The notes under the pieces are model-generated. The model searched no databases. It saw only the letters and a list, made by a program, of their open reading frames with translations, and was not told where the DNA came from. Of a stretch of 64,000 nt of DNA, positions 48,017 through 56,454 are shown one piece after another. Every line of letters starts with the position of its first letter. The first letter of the stretch is position 1. The position numbers and the translations under genes are program-made. The DNA is taken from NCBI GenBank assembly GCA_002050365.1, contig MWYZ01000054.1:1-64000 (forward strand), written 5' to 3'. The DNA comes from Acidobacteria bacterium 28-1. GTDB lineage: Bacteria; Acidobacteriota; Blastocatellia; Pyrinomonadales; Pyrinomonadaceae.

Positions 48017-48627
48017 ATGAGCGATAACGAGATAATCGAAAGAGTTCAAAAAATGTGGAAAGCCCGACAATTTCCACCGACACGGGACTCGAGGCGGCTG
48101 AAAAAATCGGAGCGATTGCCGCCGCCGAAAAAATAGAATGGGCGTTAATCGGCGGAATTGCGATGTATCTTTACGGCAACCCGCGCCTGACTAAAGGCGT
48201 TGATATTATCGCTTCAAATTATGTTTCGCTCGAAGCAAATGCGCCGCTTACTTTTGGCGGAAACAATTACACGGTCGAAGTCGGCAAATATAAAGTCGCG
48301 GTTGATTGGATCGTCCGCAATGACGGTTACGCCAAATATTACCGAAAGGCGTTGGAAGAAGCCGTGGTTTTTCCGAACAGAATGCGGCTGATTTCGCCCG
48401 AATGGTTACTGATTTTGAAAATGTTCGCGGGCAGACAAAAAGATTACGATGACGCGGTGTTCTTACTCAAGGAGAAAGATTTGGTGAATCGTTCAAAGGT
48501 GAAAAAGAACATCGTCCGCGTCGGCAGCGAAGACGCTTGGGTGGCGACGCTCGCGGGTTTTAGAAGATTGTGCAGTCTGGCGGACGGCACAACTACAGAA
48601 CCGAGCAAGTATTACAATGAAGAATAA
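48017..48627 (+). pseudogene. nucleotidyltransferase-like protein with N-terminal frameshift
   Basis: The main frame, from a GTG at 48055, encodes LEAAEKIGAIAAAEKIEWALIGGIAMYLYGNPRLTKGVDIIA, the GG-x(n)-D pattern of minimal nucleotidyltransferases of the AbiEii/MNT type (LIGGIAMYLYG; the second Asp of a D-x-D pair is replaced: VDIIA). A better start, ATG 48017 (SDNEIIERVQKMWK), is in another frame and meets it around 48056-48062; one extra A in the AAA run would join them. The gene is either frameshifted or has an unusual GTG start. Its 3' end overlaps the next gene by 11 bases. No toxin partner is recognised. Confidence 0.6.
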
Positions 48628-48937
48628 TTTCGCTTTCACGCATTGGGGCTGTTTCGATTGCCGCAAAAGTTTCGCCAAAGACGCGAGCGACGAGCCGCGC
48701 AAATGTCCAGAATGTGCGAACCTGATGATTGATATGGGCGCGTATTTCGAGCCGCCACGCCGTTTGAATAAAAAGCGTTGGGCGGTGATGAAAGTTTTGG
48801 CGGATTACGATTATAGATTCAACACGAAAGACAGCAAGGTTTACATTCAAAACCGAATTTTGCAGGCGAAAAATCCGCGCGTGGCTGACGTGATTGAGAG
48901 GATTGAGTTGGAAAGACAACGAAAACAAGATTCGTAG
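48617..48937 (+). CDS. small zinc-ribbon protein (106 aa)
   Basis: Residues 9-38 form a zinc ribbon: two CxxC pairs (WGCFDCRKSF, RKCPECANLM). The rest is charged and helical (KKRWAVMKVLADYDYRFNTKDS, ADVIERIELERQRKQDS). It is probably translationally coupled to the nucleotidyltransferase-like gene by the 11-base overlap. Function unknown. Confidence 0.65.
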   Translation: MKNNFAFTHWGCFDCRKSFAKDASDEPRKCPECANLMIDMGAYFEPPRRLNKKRWAVMKVLADYDYRFNTKDSKVYIQNRILQAKNPRVADVIERIELERQRKQDS

Positions 48938-48961
48938 TTAAAAAGTTTAAGTAATTGTTTT

Positions 48962-49381
48962 ATGAAATTAAATAAACTTAGTTATCAAGTTGAAGAAGAA
49001 AAAAATGCTCGTCGTTCTATTCTCTGGTTTGAATTATTAATTGATGATGAAACGGTTGATAAATTGATTGGAGATGAAAAAGCAATTCCTTATTATTTCT
49101 TTGAGGATAACGATGTTGATTTACCTACGTTTTTTGATTACGAGAACAAAAAATTTCATGTAATTGGAGTTTGTACTTGCAGAGACATTGGATGTGGAAG
49201 CACGAATTGTGAAATAGAAAAGAATGAAAATTCGGTAAATCTTCAAGTGATTTTTCCTGCTGGTTATAAACCTCAGAAAGATTTTAAGTTCAAATTTTTG
49301 CGTGAAAATTATGACTCTATAATTGATGAAATTAAAAAACGAGCGAAAGAATACAAAGAAGCTAAAGAGAAAAAACCTTGA
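48962..49381 (+). CDS. hypothetical protein (139 aa), AT-rich
   Basis: A soluble 139-residue protein (MKLNKLSYQVEEEKNARRSI...) with a four-Cys cluster (GVCTCRDIGCGSTNCEIE) and a Lys-rich C-terminal helix (EIKKRAKEYKEAKEKKP). Base composition is clearly more AT-rich than neighbouring metabolic genes, suggesting recent arrival. No family recognised. Confidence 0.5.
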   Translation: MKLNKLSYQVEEEKNARRSILWFELLIDDETVDKLIGDEKAIPYYFFEDNDVDLPTFFDYENKKFHVIGVCTCRDIGCGSTNCEIEKNENSVNLQVIFPAGYKPQKDFKFKFLRENYDSIIDEIKKRAKEYKEAKEKKP

Positions 49382-49394
49382 AGTGATAAAAATT

Positions 49395-49667
49395 ATGAAA
49401 GAAGCAGTTACGGAAAACATCTACCGCTTGCCGCTTGTTTTAGAGCCGCAGCCCGAAGGCGGCTGGACGATTACTTGTCCGATTTTGCGCGGACTAATAA
49501 CCGAAGCCGACACGGTTGATGAAATTGTTCTAAACGTTACGGACGCGCTTGAGGCTTTGATTGAAGGTTACGAAGAAATGAATTTGCCTTTGCCGGAAGT
49601 GTTGCAGCCGATGAACAAAAACTCGCCGTTTTTGACCGATACGATAATACAGTTGAGAGCGGCGTGA
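49395..49667 (+). CDS. hicB: HicB-family antitoxin (apparently orphan)
   Basis: A 90-residue HicB-type partial-RNase-H-fold protein from the ATG at 49395: YRLPLVLEPQPEGGWTITCPILRGLITEADTVDEIVLNVTDALEALIEGYEEMN is the typical pattern (PDLPGxxTeGdTleEAxxnaxeAl). No C-terminal DNA-binding domain is present. Its TGA overlaps a GTG that opens the first 15 codons of a hicA-like toxin gene, which then breaks off. Confidence 0.82.
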   Translation: MKEAVTENIYRLPLVLEPQPEGGWTITCPILRGLITEADTVDEIVLNVTDALEALIEGYEEMNLPLPEVLQPMNKNSPFLTDTIIQLRAA

Positions 49668-49711
49668 AATATCGAGAAGCTACGAAGAAAAGTAAAATAT
49701 GTCTCGCGTAA
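49664..49711 (+). pseudogene. hicA toxin relic
   Basis: GTG-initiated frame VKYREATKKSKICLA followed by TAA. KYREATKK is the usual HicA start, and the GTGA overlap with hicB is the usual hicBA junction. The remaining 45-50 residues, including the catalytic His, are missing: the sequence runs straight into the next gene (ATG 49699). The toxin seems to have been deleted, leaving the antitoxin. Confidence 0.6.
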
Positions 49712-49989
49712 AAATTCAAATTTTTCACGAAAACGGAAGCGCAGCGAAAACAGAAAGAAAATTAGTTCGAACGGTTTGGGTTGAGCGAGATTCTGATAAA
49801 AAGATGACTGGCAAGCAAGCCAAACAAATCTTAGCTAGAGAGTTTCCCGAACTCATTCAAGTTTACGGGATTTTGCTGACAAAAGGTGAGGAAGGTTGGT
49901 GGACGACTCGAACAATTAAACCAAAGGACAAATGTGAATATCATTATATTTGGGAAAAAACAGTAATTACGGAAGAAGATTCAGAATAA
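49699..49989 (+). CDS. hypothetical protein (96 aa)
   Basis: 96 residues beginning SRVKIQIFHENGSAAKTERK and ending EKTVITEEDSE. The aromatic-rich centre (GEEGWWTTRTIKPKDKCEYHYIWEK) suggests a small beta fold. No family known to me. It overlaps the hicA relic in a different frame. Confidence 0.5.
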   Translation: MSRVKIQIFHENGSAAKTERKLVRTVWVERDSDKKMTGKQAKQILAREFPELIQVYGILLTKGEEGWWTTRTIKPKDKCEYHYIWEKTVITEEDSE

Positions 49990-50001
49990 AAGAGAAAAAT
50001 T

Positions 50002-51183
50002 ATGAAAGAAGCAGTTATCGTATCAGCCGTGCGGACGGCTGTCGGAAAAGCACCGAAAGGGACTTTGAAAAATACTCGCCCTGATGATTTGGGCGCGGCG
50101 GCGATTAAGGAAGCGGTTAATCGCGCCGAAGGTTTGGACGCGTCTGAGATTGACGATGTGATTATGGGCTGCGCGTTTCCCGAAGCCGAGCAAGGAATGA
50201 ACGTGGCGCGGACGGCGGCGATTGAAGCCGGTTTGCCGGTCGAAGTCTCGGCGATGACGGTTAATCGTTATTGCTCGTCGGGTTTGCAGACAATTGCAAT
50301 CGCGGCGGACAGAATCCGAACGGGCGGCGCGGAGATTATCGTCGCCGGCGGCTTGGAAACGATGTCAATGATTCCGATGGGCGGCAACGTCGTGCGTCCG
50401 AATCCGAAGATTGTTGATAATTACCCGGATTATTATTTGAATATGGGTTTGACCGCCGAAAATCTGGCGCGGAAATACGAAATCACGCGCGAACAGGCGG
50501 ATGAATTTTCTTTGCAGTCGCATCAGAAAGCGGCGGAAGCAATTAAGTCTGGAAAATTCAAAGACGAAATCGTGCCGTTCACGGTCGTGGTTGACGAACT
50601 CGACGAGAACGGTCGCGTGCGCCGCAAAGAAGTCGTTTTTGAAACGGACGAAGGCGTGCGTTACGACGCTTCGATGGAAGGGTTTGCCAAACTTAAACCT
50701 GTCTTTCACGTCAAAGGAACAGTGACGGCGGGAAATTCTTCTCAAATGTCGGATGGCGCGGCGGCGGTTGTAATTATGTCGGCAGAAAAAGCGGAAGAGT
50801 TGGGCTTGAAACCGTTGGCGCGTTTTGTCGCCTACGCGACGAGCGGATGTTTGCCCGAAGAAATGGGCATCGGTCCGGTTTACGCGATTCCGAAGGCGTT
50901 GAAAATGGCTGGCTTGAATTTGGAAGACATTGACATTATCGAACTCAACGAGGCGTTTGCCGCGCAAGGTTTATCGGTGATGAAAGCGTTGGAAATGAAT
51001 CCAGCAAAAGTCAACCTCAACGGCGGCGCGGTTGCCTTAGGTCATCCTTTGGGTTGCACCGGCGCGAAGCTGACGGCGACGATTTTGCAGGAAATGAAAC
51101 GCCGCGGAGCGCGTTACGGAATGGTGACGATGTGCGTCGGCGGCGGAATGGGCGCGGCGGGAATTTTCGAGAGATTGGACTAA
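50002..51183 (+). CDS. fadA: acetyl-CoA acyltransferase (3-ketoacyl-CoA thiolase)
   Basis: 393-residue thiolase completing each beta-oxidation round. Nucleophile Cys91 in [11 protein letters not shown], His348 in [16 protein letters not shown] and the second Cys378 in [12 protein letters not shown]. Cytosolic, homotetramer in the family. Together with the fadN-like fusion and fadE it makes a complete fatty-acid degradation set like the Bacillus fadNAE group, here spread over 15 kb with unrelated genes between. Confidence 0.94.
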   Translation: MKEAVIVSAVRTAVGKAPKGTLKNTRPDDLGAAAIKEAVNRAEGLDASEIDDVIMGCAFPEAEQGMNVARTAAIEAGLPVEVSAMTVNRYCSSGLQTIAIAADRIRTGGAEIIVAGGLETMSMIPMGGNVVRPNPKIVDNYPDYYLNMGLTAENLARKYEITREQADEFSLQSHQKAAEAIKSGKFKDEIVPFTVVVDELDENGRVRRKEVVFETDEGVRYDASMEGFAKLKPVFHVKGTVTAGNSSQMSDGAAAVVIMSAEKAEELGLKPLARFVAYATSGCLPEEMGIGPVYAIPKALKMAGLNLEDIDIIELNEAFAAQGLSVMKALEMNPAKVNLNGGAVALGHPLGCTGAKLTATILQEMKRRGARYGMVTMCVGGGMGAAGIFERLD

Positions 51184-51230
51184 AATTTTCTTAGTTGAAA
51201 TTCGTCTTTGTTTTTCGGAGAATTCCTATT

Positions 51231-51677
51231 ATGAAAAACAGTATTTTAAAGTTGTCTTTGATTGGACTTGTTTCTCTCGGTTTATTTTCTGCCGCAATTG
51301 GGCAGACGAAAAAAATCGAAACAAAAATAATCGAGCCAACCGCGAAGGAAGCCGTCAAACAGATTTTTTTGAACAGCGACATTCTTTTGTCTGCCGGTAA
51401 AAATTGTGAAAGCGTCGGCACTTCAAAAGACGACCGAACGATTCTCGATTTTTTAAGCGGCGTCTTGTCTTTTCAAACTGAGCCGAATACGAAAAGCGCA
51501 ATCGAATTTTCTTTCAAACAGGAAAAGGGAAAAAAAAACGAACCGGTCTGGATTTGCGATTTATTATTTAGAGCAGACGATGAGGATAGCCCTTCGAGCA
51601 ACGGCATCAGATTTAAGATGCGAAATTCGGACAGACGTTTGATGCGCGAATCGGTGATGTGTATTGGAACAGGTTGA
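51231..51677 (+). CDS. hypothetical secreted protein (148 aa)
   Basis: Signal peptide 1-25 (LGLFSAAIGQ) from the ATG at 51231; an upstream in-frame start (51195) would put 12 charged residues before it. The mature part contains three Cys (KNCESVG, WICDLLF, VMCIGTG) and mixed alpha/beta character. No family recognised. It lies between fadA and an AhpD-like gene. Confidence 0.6.
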   Translation: MKNSILKLSLIGLVSLGLFSAAIGQTKKIETKIIEPTAKEAVKQIFLNSDILLSAGKNCESVGTSKDDRTILDFLSGVLSFQTEPNTKSAIEFSFKQEKGKKNEPVWICDLLFRADDEDSPSSNGIRFKMRNSDRRLMRESVMCIGTG

Positions 51678-51756
51678 AATTTACTTTTTCTATAAATAGA
51701 AAATCTCAGAGTGATTATGGAATGAGCGCATCGGAGATTTTGAAGGGTTAGATTAA

Positions 51757-52299
51757 ATGACACAGCGAATCAAAGGAATTGAAGAAGCTGATGCGCCGAT
51801 TATTCTGAAACCGCTTTATATCGGTTTCAAACGAATCGCGGGCAAAGTCGGCACTTCGTTGAAAGTGTCGGCGCATCGTCCTTCAATTGCGTGGTTTGGA
51901 AATCTTTTCGGCATTGCAATTGAAAAATCGGGTAAAGTCGAACAGCGAATTCATCTTTTAGCGCAACTGCGGGCGGCGCAGATTATCGAATGCCCGTTTT
52001 GCATTGATATTATTCCCGCGCTCGGCAGAAAGAGCGGCGTTTTAAACGACGAAGAAATAAGGGCGGTGTCGCATTATTTCGACACCGCTTTGTTTTCAAT
52101 CCGCGAGAAAGTCGCTTTGGAATATGCGGAGGCGATGTCGAAAACGCCGGTGAAAATTTCCGACGAGATGTTTGGACGGTTGAAAAATTATTTCGATGAA
52201 AAACAAATTGTCGAATTGACGGCGAGCATTGCGTTTGAAAACTACCGGGCGAGATTTAATCACGCGCTCGGAATTGGAAGCGATAATTTTTACAAATAA
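51757..52299 (+). CDS. carboxymuconolactone decarboxylase / AhpD-like protein
   Basis: 180-residue all-helical protein. IHLLAQLRAAQIIECPFCIDIIPALGRKSGVLNDEEI holds the CxxC (CPFC) redox pair of the AhpD-like fold. The second half (EKVALEYAEAMSKTPVKISDEMFGRLKNYFDEKQIVELTASIAFENY) is typical of the group. Probable peroxidase-linked or unknown oxidoreductase role. It lies 15 bases before fadE and is probably co-transcribed with it. Confidence 0.85.
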   Translation: MTQRIKGIEEADAPIILKPLYIGFKRIAGKVGTSLKVSAHRPSIAWFGNLFGIAIEKSGKVEQRIHLLAQLRAAQIIECPFCIDIIPALGRKSGVLNDEEIRAVSHYFDTALFSIREKVALEYAEAMSKTPVKISDEMFGRLKNYFDEKQIVELTASIAFENYRARFNHALGIGSDNFYK

Positions 52300-52314
52300 A
52301 TAAGGAGCAAATTT

Positions 52315-54090
52315 ATGGATGCACAGATGGAAAAAGACTTTATCAAAGGCGGCGCGTTTTTGATTGAAAACAGAAATGCGAGCGAGATTTTCACGCCCGA
52401 AGATTTGTCGGAAGAGCAGCGTATGATTGGCGAAACGACGAGGGATTTCATTGACAACGAAGTAATTCCGAATCTCGAAGCGATGGAAAATCACGATTGG
52501 GAATTGGCGCGGCAGCTTGTTCACAAAGCGGGCGAACTCGGACTTTTGGGCGCGAACATTCCCGAAGAATACGGCGGTTTGGATTTAGACCAGACGACCG
52601 GCGTGGTCGTCGCCGAAAATATGGGACGAGCAAGCGGTTTCGGAGTAACATTCGGCTCGCAAACTTCAATCGGGCTGCTGCCGATTCTTTACTTCGGCTC
52701 GGATTTTTTGAAAGAAAAATATATTCCCGGCATCGTGTCGGGCGAGAAAGTTACGGCTTATTGTTTGTCGGAATCGGGTTCCGGCTCGGACGCGCTCGGC
52801 GCGAAGGCAAACGCGAAACTATCTGAAGACGGCACGCATTACGTTTTGAACGGCGAAAAGATGTGGATTTCCAACGGTAGCTTTTCCGATTATTTTATCG
52901 TTTTCGCCAAAGTTGACGGCGAGAAGAAAAAGTTTTCGGCGTTCGTCGTCGAGCGTTCGGAAACGTGTCGTCCGGGCGCGGAAGAACACAAAATGGGAAT
53001 TAAATCTTCTTCGACTACGCCTTTGATTCTTTCCGATTGCAAAGTGCCGGTTGAAAACTTAATCGGCGAAGTCGGCGACGGCGCGAAAATCGCTTTTAAT
53101 ATTCTGAACGTCGGACGATTTAAATTAGGCGCGAGCGCGACCGGCGGAATGAAACTCGCCGTGCATCAATCAATTCGTTATGCCAACGAACGCGAACAAT
53201 TTAATGTGCCGATTTCAAGTTTCGGCGCGATGAAACATAAACTCGCGGAGATGGCGATTCAAACCTGGGTTGCCGAAGCGATGTCGTATCGCACGGTCGG
53301 AATGATTGACGCGCTGATTGGCGAAGACGGCGGAGATAAAGAGAAAAAGCTGCGCTCGATTGAAGAATATTCGGTCGAATCTTCCATCAACAAAGTCTGG
53401 TGTTCGGAAGCACTCGATTACGTCGTTGACGAGATGGTTCAAATTTACGGCGGCGCAGGGTATTCGGCGGATTATCCGGCGGAAAAAGCGTATCGAGATG
53501 CCAGAATTAACCGCATCTTTGAAGGCACGAACGAAATTAATCGACTTTTAATTCCGGGACAACTTCTGAAAAAAGCGGTGAAAGGCGAACTCGGACTTCT
53601 GAAAGCGGCGAAGGATTTGCAAGGCGAACTTCTCAATCCGCAAATGTCGTTTGACGAAGAAACGGGAATGCTCGCCGCCGAAATGAAACTGGCGCAAAAC
53701 GCCAAGAAAGTCGCACTGATGGTGGTCGGCACGGCGGCGCAAAAATATATGACCGAGTTGCAAAGTCAGCAGGAAATTCTGATGAACGCGGCGGATATTA
53801 TTATGAATGCTTACGCGATGGAAACAGCGATTTTGCGGGCGCAAAAGTTAGCCGAAAAGGGCAACGCCGAAAATCAGCTTGATATGGCGAAGGTTTTCTG
53901 CAACGACGCTATGCAGCGGATTGAAATGGCGGCGCGTAATACGATTGCGGCAATGAGCGAAGGCGACGAAGGCAAAATGCTACTTGTTGCGCTCAAGCGT
54001 TTTACGAAAAACAATTCGCCTGTGAACACGATTGCGGCGCGGCAGCGAATTGCCAATACGCTAATTGCGGCGAACAAATACGTCTTTTGA
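52315..54090 (+). CDS. fadE: acyl-CoA dehydrogenase
   Basis: A 591-residue FAD enzyme of the long acyl-CoA dehydrogenase type (Bacillus FadE/VLCAD-like, with a C-terminal extension). N-terminal helical domain, then YCLSESGSGSDALGAKANAKL (FAD/substrate loop), KMWISNGSFSDYFIVFAKV, VGRFKLGASATGGMKLA, QIYGGAGYSADYPAEKAYRDARINRIFEGTNEINR with the flavin-binding end. The last about 170 residues form the extra helical domain. An AAGGAG site precedes the ATG. A terminator closes it at 54115-54142. Confidence 0.94.
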   Translation: MDAQMEKDFIKGGAFLIENRNASEIFTPEDLSEEQRMIGETTRDFIDNEVIPNLEAMENHDWELARQLVHKAGELGLLGANIPEEYGGLDLDQTTGVVVAENMGRASGFGVTFGSQTSIGLLPILYFGSDFLKEKYIPGIVSGEKVTAYCLSESGSGSDALGAKANAKLSEDGTHYVLNGEKMWISNGSFSDYFIVFAKVDGEKKKFSAFVVERSETCRPGAEEHKMGIKSSSTTPLILSDCKVPVENLIGEVGDGAKIAFNILNVGRFKLGASATGGMKLAVHQSIRYANEREQFNVPISSFGAMKHKLAEMAIQTWVAEAMSYRTVGMIDALIGEDGGDKEKKLRSIEEYSVESSINKVWCSEALDYVVDEMVQIYGGAGYSADYPAEKAYRDARINRIFEGTNEINRLLIPGQLLKKAVKGELGLLKAAKDLQGELLNPQMSFDEETGMLAAEMKLAQNAKKVALMVVGTAAQKYMTELQSQQEILMNAADIIMNAYAMETAILRAQKLAEKGNAENQLDMAKVFCNDAMQRIEMAARNTIAAMSEGDEGKMLLVALKRFTKNNSPVNTIAARQRIANTLIAANKYVF

Positions 54091-54114
54091 TTTTGGATTT
54101 TAGATTTTGGATTT

Positions 54115-54142
54115 GTCCGAAGTTAAACGCTTCGGACTTTTT
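54115..54142 (+). terminator. Rho-independent terminator after fadE
   Basis: GTCCGAAG (54115-54122), 7-nt loop, CTTCGGAC (54130-54137), then TTTTTC. Classic structure. Confidence 0.85.
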
Positions 54143-54349
54143 CTTTTGGCGCGAAAGATGGAAAATGTTCAAACCGAAAATTAAAAGCTGATTAATTCGG
54201 AATAGCTGAAACTGATAGCTGTAGCTGCGATTTTCTCTGTCATCTTTTATCTGTTATCTGTCATCTATTACGAAGAGAAAATCTTTTCCAAATCGTTTGC
54301 GTATTACATTCGATACCAATTACAAAATTTCTTGTTTAGGATAAAAATT
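54143..54349. other. intergenic region upstream of M2 peptidase
   Basis: About 200 bases without a gene. GATTTTCTCT (54231-54240) is the reverse complement of AGAGAAAATC near 54275-54284, bracketing a CATCTTTTATCTGTTATCTGTCATCTATTA stretch of degenerate ATCTGTT words. It looks like another hairpin-type repeat. The promoter for the peptidase must be here but is not evident. Confidence 0.4.
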
Positions 54350-56191
54350 ATGTTCAAAAAAATATGTCATAAATTTGTGACGAGCCTGTTGCTTGCACTG
54401 TTTGTTTTCAGTTTCGTTGCCGCGCCCGCGACGCTGGCAATTTCAAAAGATGATGTTCGCATTGAGGCGCAAAAGTTTATTAACGAGTATTCGGCGATGT
54501 GGACTAAACTGCGTTACGAATCGTCGGAAGCCGAATGGAAATCAAATACGATGATTGTCGAAGGCGACGACACTAACGCAAAAGCGACCGTCGCGGCGGC
54601 TGAAAAACTCGCCGCTTTTACGGGCAGCAAAAAGAACATTGACGGCGCAACCAAATTTCTGAATCAAAAAGAAAAATTAACCACGATTCAAGTCAAACAA
54701 CTCAAGGCGATTCTTTATATTGCGGCGGCAAATCCGGAAATCGCTAAGGAATTAGTCAAGGAACGCATCGCCGCCGAAACCGCGCAGACGGAAAAACTCT
54801 TCGGGTTTGATTTTAAGATTGACGGCAAATCGGTAACGACGAACCAGATTGATAAAATTTTAAAAGAGTCGAACGATTTAGTTGAACGACGCAAGGCTTG
54901 GGACGCTTCTAAGCAAGTCGGCATCGGGTTGAAAGATGGTTTGGCAAATTTACAGCGATTGAGAAACGGAACGGTCAAACCGCTCGGCTACAAATCTTTT
55001 TACAGCTATCAGGTTTCCGATTATGGAATGACGGCGGAAGAAATGCAGGGGTTGATGAATCAGATTAACCGCGAGCTGCGCCCTCTTTACCGCGAATTGC
55101 ACACTTGGGCGCGTTACGAATTAGCGAAAAAATATAACAGAGAAGTTCCCGACCAATTGCCCGCCGATTGGATAACGAATCGTTGGGGACAGGATTGGAG
55201 CGAAATGGTGACGGTTGAAGGAATGGATGTCAACGCCGCGCTCAAAGACAAATCGGCGGAGTGGATTGTCAAAGAAGGCGAAAACTTTTACGTCTCTTTG
55301 GGTTTTCCGCGCCTGCCGCAATCGTTTTGGGATAAATCGTCGCTTTATCCGCTTCCCGCCGATGCAAAATATAAAAAGAATAATCACGCTTCGGCTTGGC
55401 ATTTAAATTTGGAAAACGATGTTCGCTCCTTGATGTCGGTTGAGCCAAACGCCGAATGGTTCGAAACTTCGCATCACGAACTCGGACACATTTATTATTA
55501 CATCAGCTATACAAATAAAGACGTGCCTTTATTGCTGCGCGAAGGCGCAAACCGCGCTTATCACGAAGCCATCGGTTCGATGATGGGACTCGCGGCGTTG
55601 CAGAAACCGTTTCTCGAAGGACGCGGATTAGTTTCAAAAGATGCGAAAGTTGACCAAACGCAACTGCTTCTGCGCGAGGCGTTGAGCAATGTTGTGTTTA
55701 TACCTTTTTCCGCCGGAACGATGCCCGGATTTGAATACGACCTGTACGAAAAAAATCTGCCGAAAGACCAATACAATAAACGCTGGTGGGAACTCGTCAA
55801 ACAATATCAAGGAATCGTTCCGCCGTCCGAACGTGGCGAGCAATTTTGCGATGCCTGCACGAAAACGCACATCAACGACGATGCGGCGCAGTATTACGAT
55901 TACGCGCTTTCCTACGTTCTGCTGTTTCAGATGCACGACCACATCGCCACGAAAATCTTAAAACAAGACCCGCGGGCGACGAATTATTACGGCAATAAGG
56001 CGGTCGGCGACTTTTTGAAAAAAATTATGAGTCCGGGCGCATCGCGCGATTGGCGCGTCGTGCTAAAGGAAACGACCGGCGAAGATTTGAGCGCGAAAGC
56101 GATGCTTCGCTACTTCGAGCCTTTAACGGAATATTTGAAAAAACAAAATGCCGGACGCAAACATACTTTGCCTGAATTGCCAGCTCAATAA
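54350..56191 (+). CDS. M2 family peptidyl-dipeptidase (ACE-like), exported
   Basis: About 613 residues from the ATG at 54350 (MFKKICHKF...), with a signal peptide ending around SFVAAPATLA. Zinc motif HELGH at 376-380 in ETSHHELGHIYYY, followed by EAIGSMMGLAAL carrying the third zinc ligand Glu. The remainder is all-helical as in angiotensin-converting enzyme. It cleaves dipeptides from peptide C-termini, probably in the periplasm for nutrition. A TTG-type upstream start adds six residues without support. Confidence 0.92.
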   Translation: MFKKICHKFVTSLLLALFVFSFVAAPATLAISKDDVRIEAQKFINEYSAMWTKLRYESSEAEWKSNTMIVEGDDTNAKATVAAAEKLAAFTGSKKNIDGATKFLNQKEKLTTIQVKQLKAILYIAAANPEIAKELVKERIAAETAQTEKLFGFDFKIDGKSVTTNQIDKILKESNDLVERRKAWDASKQVGIGLKDGLANLQRLRNGTVKPLGYKSFYSYQVSDYGMTAEEMQGLMNQINRELRPLYRELHTWARYELAKKYNREVPDQLPADWITNRWGQDWSEMVTVEGMDVNAALKDKSAEWIVKEGENFYVSLGFPRLPQSFWDKSSLYPLPADAKYKKNNHASAWHLNLENDVRSLMSVEPNAEWFETSHHELGHIYYYISYTNKDVPLLLREGANRAYHEAIGSMMGLAALQKPFLEGRGLVSKDAKVDQTQLLLREALSNVVFIPFSAGTMPGFEYDLYEKNLPKDQYNKRWWELVKQYQGIVPPSERGEQFCDACTKTHINDDAAQYYDYALSYVLLFQMHDHIATKILKQDPRATNYYGNKAVGDFLKKIMSPGASRDWRVVLKETTGEDLSAKAMLRYFEPLTEYLKKQNAGRKHTLPELPAQ

Positions 56192-56254
56192 ACAGGCAAA
56201 CAAATACGTTTCTTAAGAATTTTGCTGCAAAGTTCAAGAGAATACAAAGAGTTT

Positions 56255-56328
56255 TTTGTCACGAATAACACGAATAGCACGAATAAAAATTAAAAATAAT
56301 TCGTGCTATTCGTGTTATTCGTGACAAA
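56255..56328. repeat. 30-bp-stem inverted repeat (CGAATAACACGAATAGCACG family)
   Basis: 56255-56284 and 56299-56328 are perfect reverse complements over 30 bp with a 14-nt A/T loop. The arm is made of (A/C)ACGAATA-type units. It is followed by TTTTG and so could end the peptidase transcript, but the length and internal periodicity point to a dispersed palindromic element like those at 5474 and 28370. Confidence 0.8.
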
Positions 56329-56454
56329 TTTTGTTTTCATCCGTAACCTGTGTGGCAGAATAAATTTATAAGTCAGAGTGTAAAAATAAATAAGCTAAAT
56401 AGCGGTAGTTTATTTAGTCGGTGAAAAAGTTTAAAATACGAACAAAGGGAAATT

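Noticed and set aside
50365-50967. 200-aa minus-strand frame opposite the thiolase
   Set aside because: Antisense frame of a highly conserved enzyme; composition rich in Arg, Phe and His is typical of a shadow.
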